From an uncultured Oscillibacter sp. (lineage in GTDB: Bacteria > Bacillota > Clostridia > Oscillospirales > Oscillospiraceae), in contig CAJKKQ010000040.1 in assembly GCA_905200545.1 (NCBI GenBank), positions 1 to 12,153 of the forward strand: 12,153 nucleotides of DNA, given 5' to 3'. The notes under the pieces were generated by a model. That model saw only the letters and a list, made by a program, of their open reading frames with translations. It did not search any database and was not told the DNA's origin. This document shows, piece after piece, positions 1-6,220 of this stretch; positions within the stretch are counted from its first letter, which is position 1; each line of letters opens with the position of its first letter. Made by a program: the position numbers and the translations under genes.

Positions 1-1
1 T

Positions 2-148
2 GAATATGGAAACACCTCCGCCGCCAGCATTCCCCTGGTCATCAGTGAGCTCCACGAGATGGGCAAGGTTGGCCCCGGTTCCCGGGTGCTGGTGGTAGGC
101 TTTGGCGGCGGTCTCACCTGGGGCGGCGCGCTGGTGGAGTTTGCATAA
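2..148 (+). CDS. fabH: 3-oxoacyl-ACP synthase III (FabH), 3' end only
   Basis: The window opens inside this gene, so only the last 48 residues are visible. FabH starts each fatty-acid chain in the cytoplasm by condensing an acyl-CoA (acetyl-CoA or a branched starter) with malonyl-ACP. The visible piece begins [11 protein letters not shown]. The Asn of GNTS is the Asn of the family's Cys-His-Asn catalytic triad. The piece ends with the typical C-terminal glycine-rich stretch [12 protein letters not shown], where FabH proteins normally stop. The catalytic Cys and His lie upstream of the window and cannot be checked. The stop codon is 11 bp before fabK, which has its own ribosome binding site in that gap, so the two are almost certainly co-transcribed. 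Other thiolase-fold starter synthases share this tail, but the fab context makes FabH by far the best reading. Confidence 0.93.
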   Translation, partial: EYGNTSAASIPLVISELHEMGKVGPGSRVLVVGFGGGLTWGGALVEFA

Positions 149-159
149 GGAGACAGCAG

Positions 160-1098
160 ATGAAAAAGTTGAATGAGATCCTGGGGACGGAGTTCCCCAT
201 TATCCAGGGCGGCATGGCCAACATCGCCACCGGCGAATTTGCCGCCGCCTGCTCCAACGCTGGGGCCCTGGGCATGATCGCCACCGGCGGTTGGGACGGC
301 GACCGCCTGCGCCAGGAGATCCGCCGGGCCAAGGAGCTCACCGACAAGCCCTTCGGTGTGAATTTGATGCTCATGAGCCCCTATGCCGACGACATTGCCC
401 AGATCATCCTGGACGAGGGCGTGAAGGTGGTCACCACCGGCGCCGGCAATCCCGGCAAGTATATCCCCGCCTGGAAAGCGGCAGGCATCAAGGTGCTGCC
501 GGTGGTAGCGGCCTCCATCCTGGCCAAGCGCCTGGAGCGCCTGGGGGTGGACGCCATCATCGCCGAAGGAACCGAGTCCGGCGGCCACGTGGGTGAGATG
601 ACCACCATGGCCCTGGTGCCCCAGGTCATCGACGCCGTCAGCGTTCCCGTGGTGGCAGCCGGCGGCATTGCCGACGGCCGTCAGGCCGCAGCAGCCTTCG
701 CCCTGGGCGCCTGCGGCATCCAGGTGGGCACCTGCCTGCTGGCAAGCGAGGAGTGCCCCATCCACGAAAACTACAAGCAGGCCATTCTCAAGGCCAAGGA
801 CTCCGACACCGTGGTCACCGGCCGCTCCATCGGCGGCCCTGTCCGGGTGCTGAAAAACAAGATGTCCCGGGAATATCTGGCTCTGGAGAAGAGGGGCGCC
901 ACTCTGGAAGAGCTGGAGAAGGTCACGCTGGGCGGACTGCGCCGGGCCGTGCTGGAAGGCGACATGGAGATGGGCAGCGTCATGAGCGGCCAGGTGGCCG
1001 GCATGCTCCATGAGATCCGTCCCGTCCGGGAGATCTTCGAGTCTCTGTACAGCGGCGGAAAATCCGTCCTGGAGGCAACTGCAAAGGAATGGCAGTGA
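160..1098 (+). CDS. fabK: Enoyl-ACP reductase II, FMN-dependent (FabK)
   Basis: FabK carries out the last step of each elongation round, reducing trans-2-enoyl-ACP with NAD(P)H through a bound FMN. It is the non-FabI type and is typically insensitive to triclosan. The 312-residue protein is close to the usual FabK length. It is a TIM barrel of the nitronate monooxygenase-like superfamily. Visible family marks are PIIQGGMA (residues 13-20), VNLMLMSP (67-74), the ESGGHVG loop (139-145) with the likely catalytic His143, the phosphate-binding AAGGIADG (166-173), and GIQVGTCLLASEE (186-198). The start is ATG 160, with AAGGAG at 147-152 seven bases upstream. The 3' end overlaps the next gene by 10 bp. 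A related FMN protein directly follows. FabK is preferred for this copy because it keeps the compact ending with GMLHEI near residue 283, and because of its place in the fab cluster. Confidence 0.95.
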   Translation: MKKLNEILGTEFPIIQGGMANIATGEFAAACSNAGALGMIATGGWDGDRLRQEIRRAKELTDKPFGVNLMLMSPYADDIAQIILDEGVKVVTTGAGNPGKYIPAWKAAGIKVLPVVAASILAKRLERLGVDAIIAEGTESGGHVGEMTTMALVPQVIDAVSVPVVAAGGIADGRQAAAAFALGACGIQVGTCLLASEECPIHENYKQAILKAKDSDTVVTGRSIGGPVRVLKNKMSREYLALEKRGATLEELEKVTLGGLRRAVLEGDMEMGSVMSGQVAGMLHEIRPVREIFESLYSGGKSVLEATAKEWQ

Positions 1099-2177
1099 CG
1101 ATTCGGGGAAGGACGCTGTCCCTTCCCATTTTGCAGGGCGGCATGGGCGTGGGCATCAGCCTGGAGCGCCTGGCGGGCGCCGTGGCCGCCTGCGGCGGCA
1201 TGGGCACCATCTCCACCGCCGTGGGCGGGTTCAACGAGCCGGACTTCGCCGCCGATCCCCAGGGCGCCAATCTGCGGGCCCTGGAAAAGCAGGTGCGCCG
1301 GGCCAAGGAACTGGCCCGCGGTGCAGGCATGGTGGCCGTCAACGCCATGGTGGCCACCACCCAGTATGCCCAGAGTGTCCGCACCGCCCTGCGGGCGGGG
1401 GTGGACGCCGTGGTGTGCGGCGCGGGGCTTCCCAAGGACCTGCCCGCCATCGCCGCGGAGGTTCCGGAGAGCGACGCCGCCCTGGCTCCCATCGTCAGCA
1501 GCGGCCGGGCCGCCGCCCTCATCTGCCGGCTCTGGGACAAACACCACCACCGGATCCCGGATTTCGTGGTGCTGGAGGGTCCCCTGGCCGGGGGGCATCT
1601 GGGCTTCTCCCCCGAGGAGGCCAAAGAGGCCCAGGCGGGGCGGCCTAAAACTTTGAGCAGCCTGCTCCATGAGGTGCTGGAGGCCCTGGCCCCCTACCGG
1701 GACAAGGCCGGGCGGGATATCCCCGTGTTTGTGGCAGGCGGCGTGAAGGACGGGGCGGAAATGGCCCGCTATATGAAAGAGGGTGCTGCCGGGGCGCAGT
1801 TCGCCACCCGGTTCATCGCCACCGAGGAGTGCGACGCCTCCGCCGATTACAAACAGGCCCTGATAGACGCCAAATCGGAGGACATCACCATCGTCCAAAG
1901 CCCGGTGGGCATGCCGGGCCGGGCCCTGCGCTCCCCCCTGATCCAGAGGGTGGAGGCAGGCACGCAGCCTCCCGTGGACCGGTGTATCAACTGTCTGGTG
2001 CCCTGCACCCCGTCCAAGGCTCCCTACTGCATCTCCCGGGCACTGATCGCCGCCGCCCGGGGCGACTGGGAAAACGGCCTCTTTTTCTGCGGGGCCAATG
2101 CCGGGGAGGTCAAATGCCTCTCCACCGTCCGGGAACAGATGGACGAAATCATGAACGAATGGAGGGCCGCGCAATGA
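1089..2177 (+). CDS. FMN-binding nitronate monooxygenase-family protein, FabK paralogue with a Cys-rich tail
   Basis: This 362-residue protein has the same FMN barrel as FabK: LPILQGGMGVG (12-22), VNAMVATTQYA (84-94), GGHLGFS with a candidate catalytic His170 (168-174), VAGGVKDG (215-222) and GAQFATRFIATEE (235-247). It is longer than FabK and adds a C-terminal segment with six cysteines: C299, C302, C306, C314, C334 and C343. The spacing of the first four (Cx2Cx3Cx7C) suggests a metal or Fe-S site, but this is inference. Family members are usually annotated as nitronate monooxygenase or 2-nitropropane dioxygenase, and the physiological substrate cannot be read from sequence. The start ATG 1089 overlaps fabK by 10 bp, with GGAGG at 1071-1075. 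The stop overlaps fabD (ATGA). Being locked between fabK and fabD suggests a job linked to lipid synthesis, for example a second enoyl reductase or detoxification of a flavin by-product. Confidence 0.82.
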   Translation: MAVTIRGRTLSLPILQGGMGVGISLERLAGAVAACGGMGTISTAVGGFNEPDFAADPQGANLRALEKQVRRAKELARGAGMVAVNAMVATTQYAQSVRTALRAGVDAVVCGAGLPKDLPAIAAEVPESDAALAPIVSSGRAAALICRLWDKHHHRIPDFVVLEGPLAGGHLGFSPEEAKEAQAGRPKTLSSLLHEVLEALAPYRDKAGRDIPVFVAGGVKDGAEMARYMKEGAAGAQFATRFIATEECDASADYKQALIDAKSEDITIVQSPVGMPGRALRSPLIQRVEAGTQPPVDRCINCLVPCTPSKAPYCISRALIAAARGDWENGLFFCGANAGEVKCLSTVREQMDEIMNEWRAAQ

Positions 2178-3118
2178 AACTCGGCTTCTTATACGCCGGA
2201 CAGGGCAGCCAGCACCCGGGCATGGGTGCGGACCTGTACGACGCCTACCCCGCCTTCCGCGCTGTACTGGACAGCGCGGAGGTGGACTTCGACCTCAAGG
2301 AGGTCTGCTTCACCGATTCCCAGGGTCTCATCAACCAGACCCGCTACACCCAGCCCTGCATGGTGGCCTTTGCCGCCGGTCTCACCGCCGTGCTGCGCCA
2401 GAAGGGCATCGTCCCCACCGTAGCGGCGGGACTGTCCCTGGGCGAGTACTCCGCTCTCCATGCCGCCGGCGTTTTTGACGCCGCCACCGCTGTGAAGCTG
2501 GTGGCCTTCCGGGGCAAGGCTATGGAGGAGGCCGCCGCCGGGCGGGAGAGCGCCATGATGGCAGTGCTGAACCTGGACCGGGCTCCCCTGCAGGAGGCCT
2601 GCGACGCGGCCTCCGACCTGGGATGCGTGGTCATCGCCAACTACAACTGCCCAGGTCAGCTGGTCATCGGCGGCGAGAAGGCCGCCGTGGAAAAGGCCGC
2701 TGCCCTGGCCAAGGAAAAGGGCGCCCGCCGGTGCCTGCCCCTGAAAGTCAGCGGTCCCTTCCACACGCCTCTGATGGCCCCTGCCGGGGACGCCCTGGCG
2801 GAGCATTTCAAGACCATCTCCTTCGGTGAGCCCCAGATTCCCGTGATCTTCAACTGCCTGGGGGATGTAAAGGATGATTCCATCACCATCCCGCAGCTGC
2901 TGGTGCGGCAGGTGCAAAGCAGCGTCTTTATGGAGGACTCTATCCGGAAGATGGCCGCCATGGGCGTGGACGCCATTGTGGAGATTGGGCCGGGCAAGGC
3001 CCTCAGCGGGTTTGTGAAAAAGACCGTGCCGGAGATCCCCGTCACTGCCGTGGAAACCGTGGCGGACGTGGAGGCACTCTCCGACACCCTCAACGCACTG
3101 GTAAAGGAGAAGGCATGA
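2174..3118 (+). CDS. fabD: Malonyl-CoA:ACP transacylase (FabD)
   Basis: FabD moves malonyl groups from CoA to acyl carrier protein, which supplies the extender unit for FabH and FabF. The protein is 314 residues, the normal size. It starts KLGFLYAGQGSQ, with the oxyanion-hole Gln10. The nucleophile elbow is GLSLGEYSAL with Ser88. The usual His before this Ser is Leu here, which I recall as a common form in clostridial FabD and do not read as damage. AFRGKAM carries Arg113, expected to bind the malonyl carboxylate. SGPFHTPLM carries the catalytic His197. EIGPGKALSGF near the C-terminus is also typical. The start ATG 2174 overlaps the stop of the preceding gene as ATGA, with GGAGGG at 2161-2166 upstream. 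The end overlaps fabG, so translation of all three genes is probably coupled. Confidence 0.96.
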   Translation: MKLGFLYAGQGSQHPGMGADLYDAYPAFRAVLDSAEVDFDLKEVCFTDSQGLINQTRYTQPCMVAFAAGLTAVLRQKGIVPTVAAGLSLGEYSALHAAGVFDAATAVKLVAFRGKAMEEAAAGRESAMMAVLNLDRAPLQEACDAASDLGCVVIANYNCPGQLVIGGEKAAVEKAAALAKEKGARRCLPLKVSGPFHTPLMAPAGDALAEHFKTISFGEPQIPVIFNCLGDVKDDSITIPQLLVRQVQSSVFMEDSIRKMAAMGVDAIVEIGPGKALSGFVKKTVPEIPVTAVETVADVEALSDTLNALVKEKA

Positions 3119-3861
3119 TGAAGTTTGCAGGAAAGACCGCCGTCGTCACCGGCGGCAGCCGCGGCCTGGGCCGGGCCGTATGCCTGGAGCTGGCCAAGGG
3201 CGGCGCCAATGTGGTGTTTTGCTATGCGGGGAACGAGGCCGCGGCCAAGGAAACCACCGCTGCCTGCGAGGCCCTGGGAGCCAAGGCCCTGGCCATCCAG
3301 TGCGACGTGGCCAAGGCCGATGAGGTGAAGGCCCTGATGGACGCGGCGGTGAAGGAATTCGGCCGCATCGACATTCTGGTGAACAACGCCGGCATCACCC
3401 GGGACGGCCTTTTGATGATGATGAAGGAGGAGGACTTTGATGCGGTGATCGCCGCCAATCTCAAGGGCACCTTCCTTTGCATGAAGGCCGTCTCCCGCAT
3501 CATGATGAAGCAGCGCTATGGCCGCATCGTGAATCTCAGCTCCGTGGTGGGCCTGCGGGGCAACGCCGGACAGGTGAACTACGCCGCCAGCAAGGCCGGC
3601 GTGGTGGGCATGACCAAGTCCCTGGCCAAGGAGCTTGCTTCCCGGGGCGTCACCGTCAACGCCGTGGCCCCGGGCTTCATCGCCACCGATATGACCACCG
3701 CCATGACCGACGCCGCCAAGGAAGCAACTCTTGCCTCCATCCCCCTGCAGCGGCTGGGAGCGCCGGAGGACGTGGCCCACGCCGTGGCCTTCCTGGCCAG
3801 CGACGAGGCCGCCTACGTCACCGGACAGGTGCTGTGCGTGGACGGCGGCATGGCCATGTAA
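3115..3861 (+). CDS. fabG: 3-oxoacyl-ACP reductase (FabG)
   Basis: FabG reduces 3-oxoacyl-ACP to 3-hydroxyacyl-ACP with NADPH. The protein is a 248-residue classical short-chain dehydrogenase. The nucleotide-binding TGGSRGLG is at 12-19, DV at 64-65, NNAG at 90-93, Asn115, and the catalytic Ser143, Tyr156 and Lys160 (YAASK). The PGFIATDM loop follows at 186-193. All four catalytic-tetrad positions are intact. Two ATG codons in tandem (3115 and 3118) can start it. The first overlaps the fabD stop. The second is better spaced (8 bases) from GGAG at 3106-3109, so the true protein may be one residue shorter. After the stop come 99 bp before fabF, the only large gap in the biosynthetic run. Other SDR enzymes look alike, but position and closeness to FabG favour this call. 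Confidence 0.95.
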   Translation: MMKFAGKTAVVTGGSRGLGRAVCLELAKGGANVVFCYAGNEAAAKETTAACEALGAKALAIQCDVAKADEVKALMDAAVKEFGRIDILVNNAGITRDGLLMMMKEEDFDAVIAANLKGTFLCMKAVSRIMMKQRYGRIVNLSSVVGLRGNAGQVNYAASKAGVVGMTKSLAKELASRGVTVNAVAPGFIATDMTTAMTDAAKEATLASIPLQRLGAPEDVAHAVAFLASDEAAYVTGQVLCVDGGMAM

Positions 3862-3869
3862 ATTTGTGA

Positions 3870-3928
3870 GGGAGCAGGCTCCCCCGCAGCAGAAAATGAC
3901 TTGTGTTTCCCGCTTCGCGCCAAAGCGG
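3870..3928 (+). other. Two tandem hairpins in the fabG-fabF leader
   Basis: The 99-bp gap between fabG and fabF can fold into two short hairpins. The first pairs GGGAG (3870-3874) with CTCCC (3879-3883) around a 4-base loop. The second pairs CCGCTT (3910-3915) with AAGCGG (3923-3928) around a 7-base loop. Neither is followed by a clear U tract, so they do not look like a complete intrinsic terminator. They may act in mRNA processing or stability, or in differential expression of the fabF-fabZ end of the operon. No convincing -10/-35 pair was found in the gap. Stem pairing was done by eye and no folding energy was computed. Confidence 0.45.
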
Positions 3929-3934
3929 AGCGGC

Positions 3935-3944
3935 TTGAATTCAA
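3935..3944. promoter_or_regulatory. Palindrome TTGAATTCAA before fabF, possible MarR/FabT-type operator
   Basis: A perfect 10-bp palindrome lies 5 bp upstream of the fabF ribosome binding site (GGAGG at 3949-3953) and continues as CAAATT. Streptococcal FabT, a MarR-family regulator of fab genes, binds AT-rich palindromes built on TTTGA and TCAAA, which this resembles with a shorter centre. It is the most AT-rich patch in the gap, and a MarR gene follows the same cluster. A 10-bp palindrome can arise by chance (it contains an EcoRI site), so this stays a weak suggestion. Confidence 0.3.
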
Positions 3945-3960
3945 ATTCGGAGGTACCACT

Positions 3961-5202
3961 ATGGATCGACGCAGAGTCGTCATTACCGGCCTGGGGGCTG
4001 TGACCCCCGTGGGCCTTACCGCAGCTGAGAGCTGGCAGGCCGTGCGCAGCGGCGTGTGCGGCATCGGCCCCATCACCCAGTTCGACGCCTCCTCCCAGAA
4101 GGTCTCTCTGGCGGCCGAGGTCAAGGGCTTCGACGCCGATGCCCTGCTGGGCAAGCAGGAGGCCAAGCGCATGGGCCGCTTCACCCAGTTTGCCATGGTC
4201 TCCGCCCGGGAGGCTCTTGCCGACAGCGGCCTCAACACCGAGGCCGAAGATCTGGACCGCTGCGGCGTCATCGTCTCCAGCGGCATCGGCGGCCTCTCCA
4301 TCACCGAGGCCGAGCATGACCGGGGCCTGGCCCGGGGCTGGGACCGGGTGTCCCCCTTCTATATCCCCACCGCCATCTGCAACATGGCCGCGGGACAGAT
4401 CGCCATTGACACGGGCTTCCGGGGCATGTGCACCTGCCCGGTGACCGCCTGTGCCGGCGGCACCAATGCCGTGGGCGACGCCTTCCACTATATCCGGGAC
4501 GGCTACGCCGACGTGATGCTCTGCGGCGGCACGGAAGCGGCGGTAACCCCCCTGGCCATCGGCGGCTTCACTTCCATGAAGGCCCTCAGCCAGGCCACGG
4601 ACCCGAACCGTGCCTCCATCCCCTTTGACGCCGAACGCAGCGGCTTCGTTCTGGGCGAAGGCGCCGCCATCCTGGTGCTGGAGGAGCTGCAGCACGCCCT
4701 GGACCGGGGCGCCCACATTTACGCGGAGTTTGTGGGCTACGGCGCCACCTGCGACGCCTACCATATGACCGCACCCCGGCCCGACGGCTCCGGCGGTGCC
4801 AAGGCAATGGCCATGGCCATCGCCGACGCCGGCATCACGCCGGATCAGGTGGACTATATCAACGCCCACGGCACCTCCACCCACTTGAACGACGCCGGGG
4901 AGACCACCGCCGTGAAGATGGTCTTCGGCGACCATGCCCGCAAGCTTTCCATGAGCTCCACCAAGTCTATGACCGGTCACATGCTGGGCGCCGCCGGTGC
5001 CGTGGAGGCCATGTTCACCGCCCTCTCCCTGCGGGACGGCTACATGCCCGCCACCATCCACTACTCCGTCCCCGATCCGGAGTGCGATCTGGACGTGGTG
5101 CCCAATGAAGGACGGGAGGCCCAGCTCCGCTATGCCCTGTCTAACTCTCTGGGCTTCGGCGGCCACAACGGCAGCATCCTGCTGAAAAAATGGGAGGCGT
5201 AA
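3961..5202 (+). CDS. fabF: 3-oxoacyl-ACP synthase II (FabF)
   Basis: FabF condenses malonyl-ACP with the growing acyl-ACP, and so drives each elongation cycle. The protein has 413 residues, the same size as E. coli FabF. The active-site set is complete: nucleophile Cys164 in VTACAGG, His303 in NAHGTSTHLND, Lys335 in STKSMTGH and His340 in the same motif. A glycine-rich loop follows near the C-terminus (NSLGFGGHN, 395-403), with Phe399 at the place of the gatekeeper phenylalanine. The start ATG 3961 is set by GGAGG at 3949-3953, seven bases upstream. The frame is open back to a TTG at 3901, but that would add residues unlike the family. FabF follows a leader with hairpins and a palindrome and is 3 bp from fabZ, whose ribosome binding site lies within the last fabF codons. 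Confidence 0.96.
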   Translation: MDRRRVVITGLGAVTPVGLTAAESWQAVRSGVCGIGPITQFDASSQKVSLAAEVKGFDADALLGKQEAKRMGRFTQFAMVSAREALADSGLNTEAEDLDRCGVIVSSGIGGLSITEAEHDRGLARGWDRVSPFYIPTAICNMAAGQIAIDTGFRGMCTCPVTACAGGTNAVGDAFHYIRDGYADVMLCGGTEAAVTPLAIGGFTSMKALSQATDPNRASIPFDAERSGFVLGEGAAILVLEELQHALDRGAHIYAEFVGYGATCDAYHMTAPRPDGSGGAKAMAMAIADAGITPDQVDYINAHGTSTHLNDAGETTAVKMVFGDHARKLSMSSTKSMTGHMLGAAGAVEAMFTALSLRDGYMPATIHYSVPDPECDLDVVPNEGREAQLRYALSNSLGFGGHNGSILLKKWEA

Positions 5203-5205
5203 GGT

Positions 5206-5640
5206 ATGGGGATGCAGTATAATTCCAATGAGATCGCCCAGATCCTGCCCCACCGCTATCCCTTCGCCCTGGTGGACCGCATCGTGGACGGCGAGCCGGG
5301 CCAGTGGGCCAAGGGCATCAAGTGCGTCAGCGTGGGAGAGCCCTACTTCTGCGGGCACTTCCCTCAGGAGCATGTGATGCCCGGGGTGCTGATTCTGGAG
5401 GCCATGGCCCAGGTGGGCGCCGTGGCGGTGCTGTCCCTGCCGGAGATGCGGGGCAAGACCGCCTACTTCGGCGGCGTGAAGAACGCCCGGTTCAAGAAGA
5501 AAGTCACTCCCGGGGATGTGCTGGAGCTCCAGTGCACCCTGGTCAAGCGCCGGGGCCCTGTAGGCATCGGAGAGGCCACGGCCACGGTCAATGGTGAGGT
5601 GGTCTGCTCGGCGGAGCTGACCTTCGCCATCGGCGGATAA
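5206..5640 (+). CDS. fabZ: 3-hydroxyacyl-ACP dehydratase (FabZ)
   Basis: FabZ removes water from 3-hydroxyacyl-ACP to give trans-2-enoyl-ACP, the substrate of FabK. The 144-residue protein is a single hot-dog fold of normal length. It shows the N-terminal ILPHRYPFALVDRI motif (13-26), then the catalytic segment FCGHFPQEHVMPGVLILEAMAQ (48-69) split over a strand and the central helix, with His51 and Glu65 as the catalytic pair. YFGGVKNARFKKKVTPGD marks the second half. The start ATG 5206 has GGGAGG at 5192-5197 eight bases upstream. A second in-frame ATG at 5212 is less well spaced. No FabA-like or FabM isomerase gene is seen nearby, so the source of unsaturated acyl chains is not explained by the window. 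No accB, accC, accD or accA follows, although these often continue clostridial fab operons. Confidence 0.95.
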   Translation: MGMQYNSNEIAQILPHRYPFALVDRIVDGEPGQWAKGIKCVSVGEPYFCGHFPQEHVMPGVLILEAMAQVGAVAVLSLPEMRGKTAYFGGVKNARFKKKVTPGDVLELQCTLVKRRGPVGIGEATATVNGEVVCSAELTFAIGG

Positions 5641-5643
5641 TGG

Positions 5644-5672
5644 TTGCCGTTTTCCCGACGGTTTGTTATAAT
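5644..5672 (+). promoter_or_regulatory. Sigma-70-type promoter for the MarR gene
   Basis: TTGCCG (5644-5649) and a perfect TATAAT (5667-5672) are separated by exactly 17 bp. This matches a housekeeping promoter directly after the fabZ stop codon. Transcription would start near 5679, so it would exclude the ATG codons at 5640 and 5673 and favour the start at 5706. The promoter implies that the regulator can be made independently of the fab operon, in addition to any read-through. Confidence 0.72.
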
Positions 5673-5705
5673 ATGTTGAAAACTGGGGAAAGCGAGCCGT
5701 ATGCC

Positions 5706-6164
5706 ATGTTGAAATACGCTTTTTTTAACGTGTATACCAAATTCAAGCTGCATTTTTACCAGGAGATTTTCCGCCGCTTCCAGGATCGGGAGGCCAGCCT
5801 CACCACGGTGGAGACCTTCTGCATGGAGACCATCCAGGCTCTGGGCAACCCTTCCGTCAACGAGTTTGCCTCCTTTATGCGCATCTCTCCCCCCAACGCC
5901 GCCTACAAGGTCAACAGCCTCATCAAAAAGGGCTATATCCGCAAGGTTCAGTCTCCGGAGGACCGGCGGGAGTACCATTTGGAGGTCACACAGAAGTATA
6001 TCGACTATTACAACATCTCCTCTTCCTACATGGTGGAGGTCATGGACCGCATCGCCAAGCGCTTTTCTCCGGAGGACTGCGCCAAGCTGGAGGAGATGCT
6101 CAACATCGTCAGCCGGGAGCTGATGCCGGAGGTGGAGATCCCGGAGGCCCGGATGCCGGAATGA
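5706..6164 (+). CDS. MarR-family transcriptional regulator, FabT-like by context
   Basis: This is a 152-residue winged-helix protein of MarR size. The start of the domain (VYTKFKLHFYQEIFRRF) leads to a helix-turn-helix around residues 50-73 (SFMRISPPNAAYKVNSLIKK) and the wing GYIRKVQSPEDRREYHLEVT (76-95), with the Asp-Arg-Arg typical of MarR wings. Helices for dimerisation follow, ending ELMPEVEIP. MarR proteins bind palindromic operators as dimers. In Streptococcus the MarR protein FabT represses fab genes, and clostridial fab clusters commonly carry a MarR gene, so control of this operon is the likely role. Here the gene is last, not first. The start is uncertain: 5706 fits the promoter at 5644-5672 and the family's N-terminus, though its ribosome binding site is poor. 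In-frame ATGs at 5673 and 5640 (overlapping the fabZ stop) would add 11 or 22 residues. It ends 20 bp before a strong terminator. Confidence 0.85.
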   Translation: MLKYAFFNVYTKFKLHFYQEIFRRFQDREASLTTVETFCMETIQALGNPSVNEFASFMRISPPNAAYKVNSLIKKGYIRKVQSPEDRREYHLEVTQKYIDYYNISSSYMVEVMDRIAKRFSPEDCAKLEEMLNIVSRELMPEVEIPEARMPE

Positions 6165-6184
6165 TCCTCCTCATCCAGCAAACA

Positions 6185-6217
6185 AAAAGAGGCAGGCACA
6201 TGCCTGTCTCTTTTCTT
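6185..6217. terminator. Bidirectional intrinsic terminator between convergent genes
   Basis: AAAAGAGGCAGGC (6185-6197) pairs with GCCTGTCTCTTTT (6202-6214) around the loop ACAT, with one G-U pair. On the plus strand it is followed by CTTATTT after the T run. On the minus strand the left arm becomes a run of T followed by GTTTG. It therefore ends both the MarR/fab transcripts and the transcript of the opposite gluQ gene. Confidence 0.88.
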
Positions 6218-6220
6218 ATT

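Noticed and set aside
771..2174. A 467-codon minus-strand open frame opposite fabK and the FMN paralogue
   Set aside because: It is low-complexity Gly/His/Pro-rich sequence antisense to two conserved enzymes, with no motif of its own.
3901..3960. N-terminal extension of FabF from a TTG at 3901
   Set aside because: ATG 3961 has a strong GGAGG and gives the normal family start and exact family length. The extension would translate the hairpin and palindrome region.
2656..5373. A 905-codon open frame on the minus strand across fabD, fabG, fabF and the start of fabZ
   Set aside because: It is antisense to four well-supported fab genes, is rich in Gly, His, Ala and Val as expected for the complement of GC-rich coding sequence, and shows no domain I recognise.
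5647..5661. CCGT/ACGG hairpin followed by TTTGTT as a terminator for the fab operon
   Set aside because: The stem is only 4 bp and overlaps the promoter spacer. The strong terminator at 6185-6217 is the more credible end.
5640..5705. Longer MarR protein starting at ATG 5640, overlapping the fabZ stop
   Set aside because: The added residues cover the promoter and do not look like a MarR N-terminus. It cannot be fully excluded, because read-through translation from fabZ is possible.
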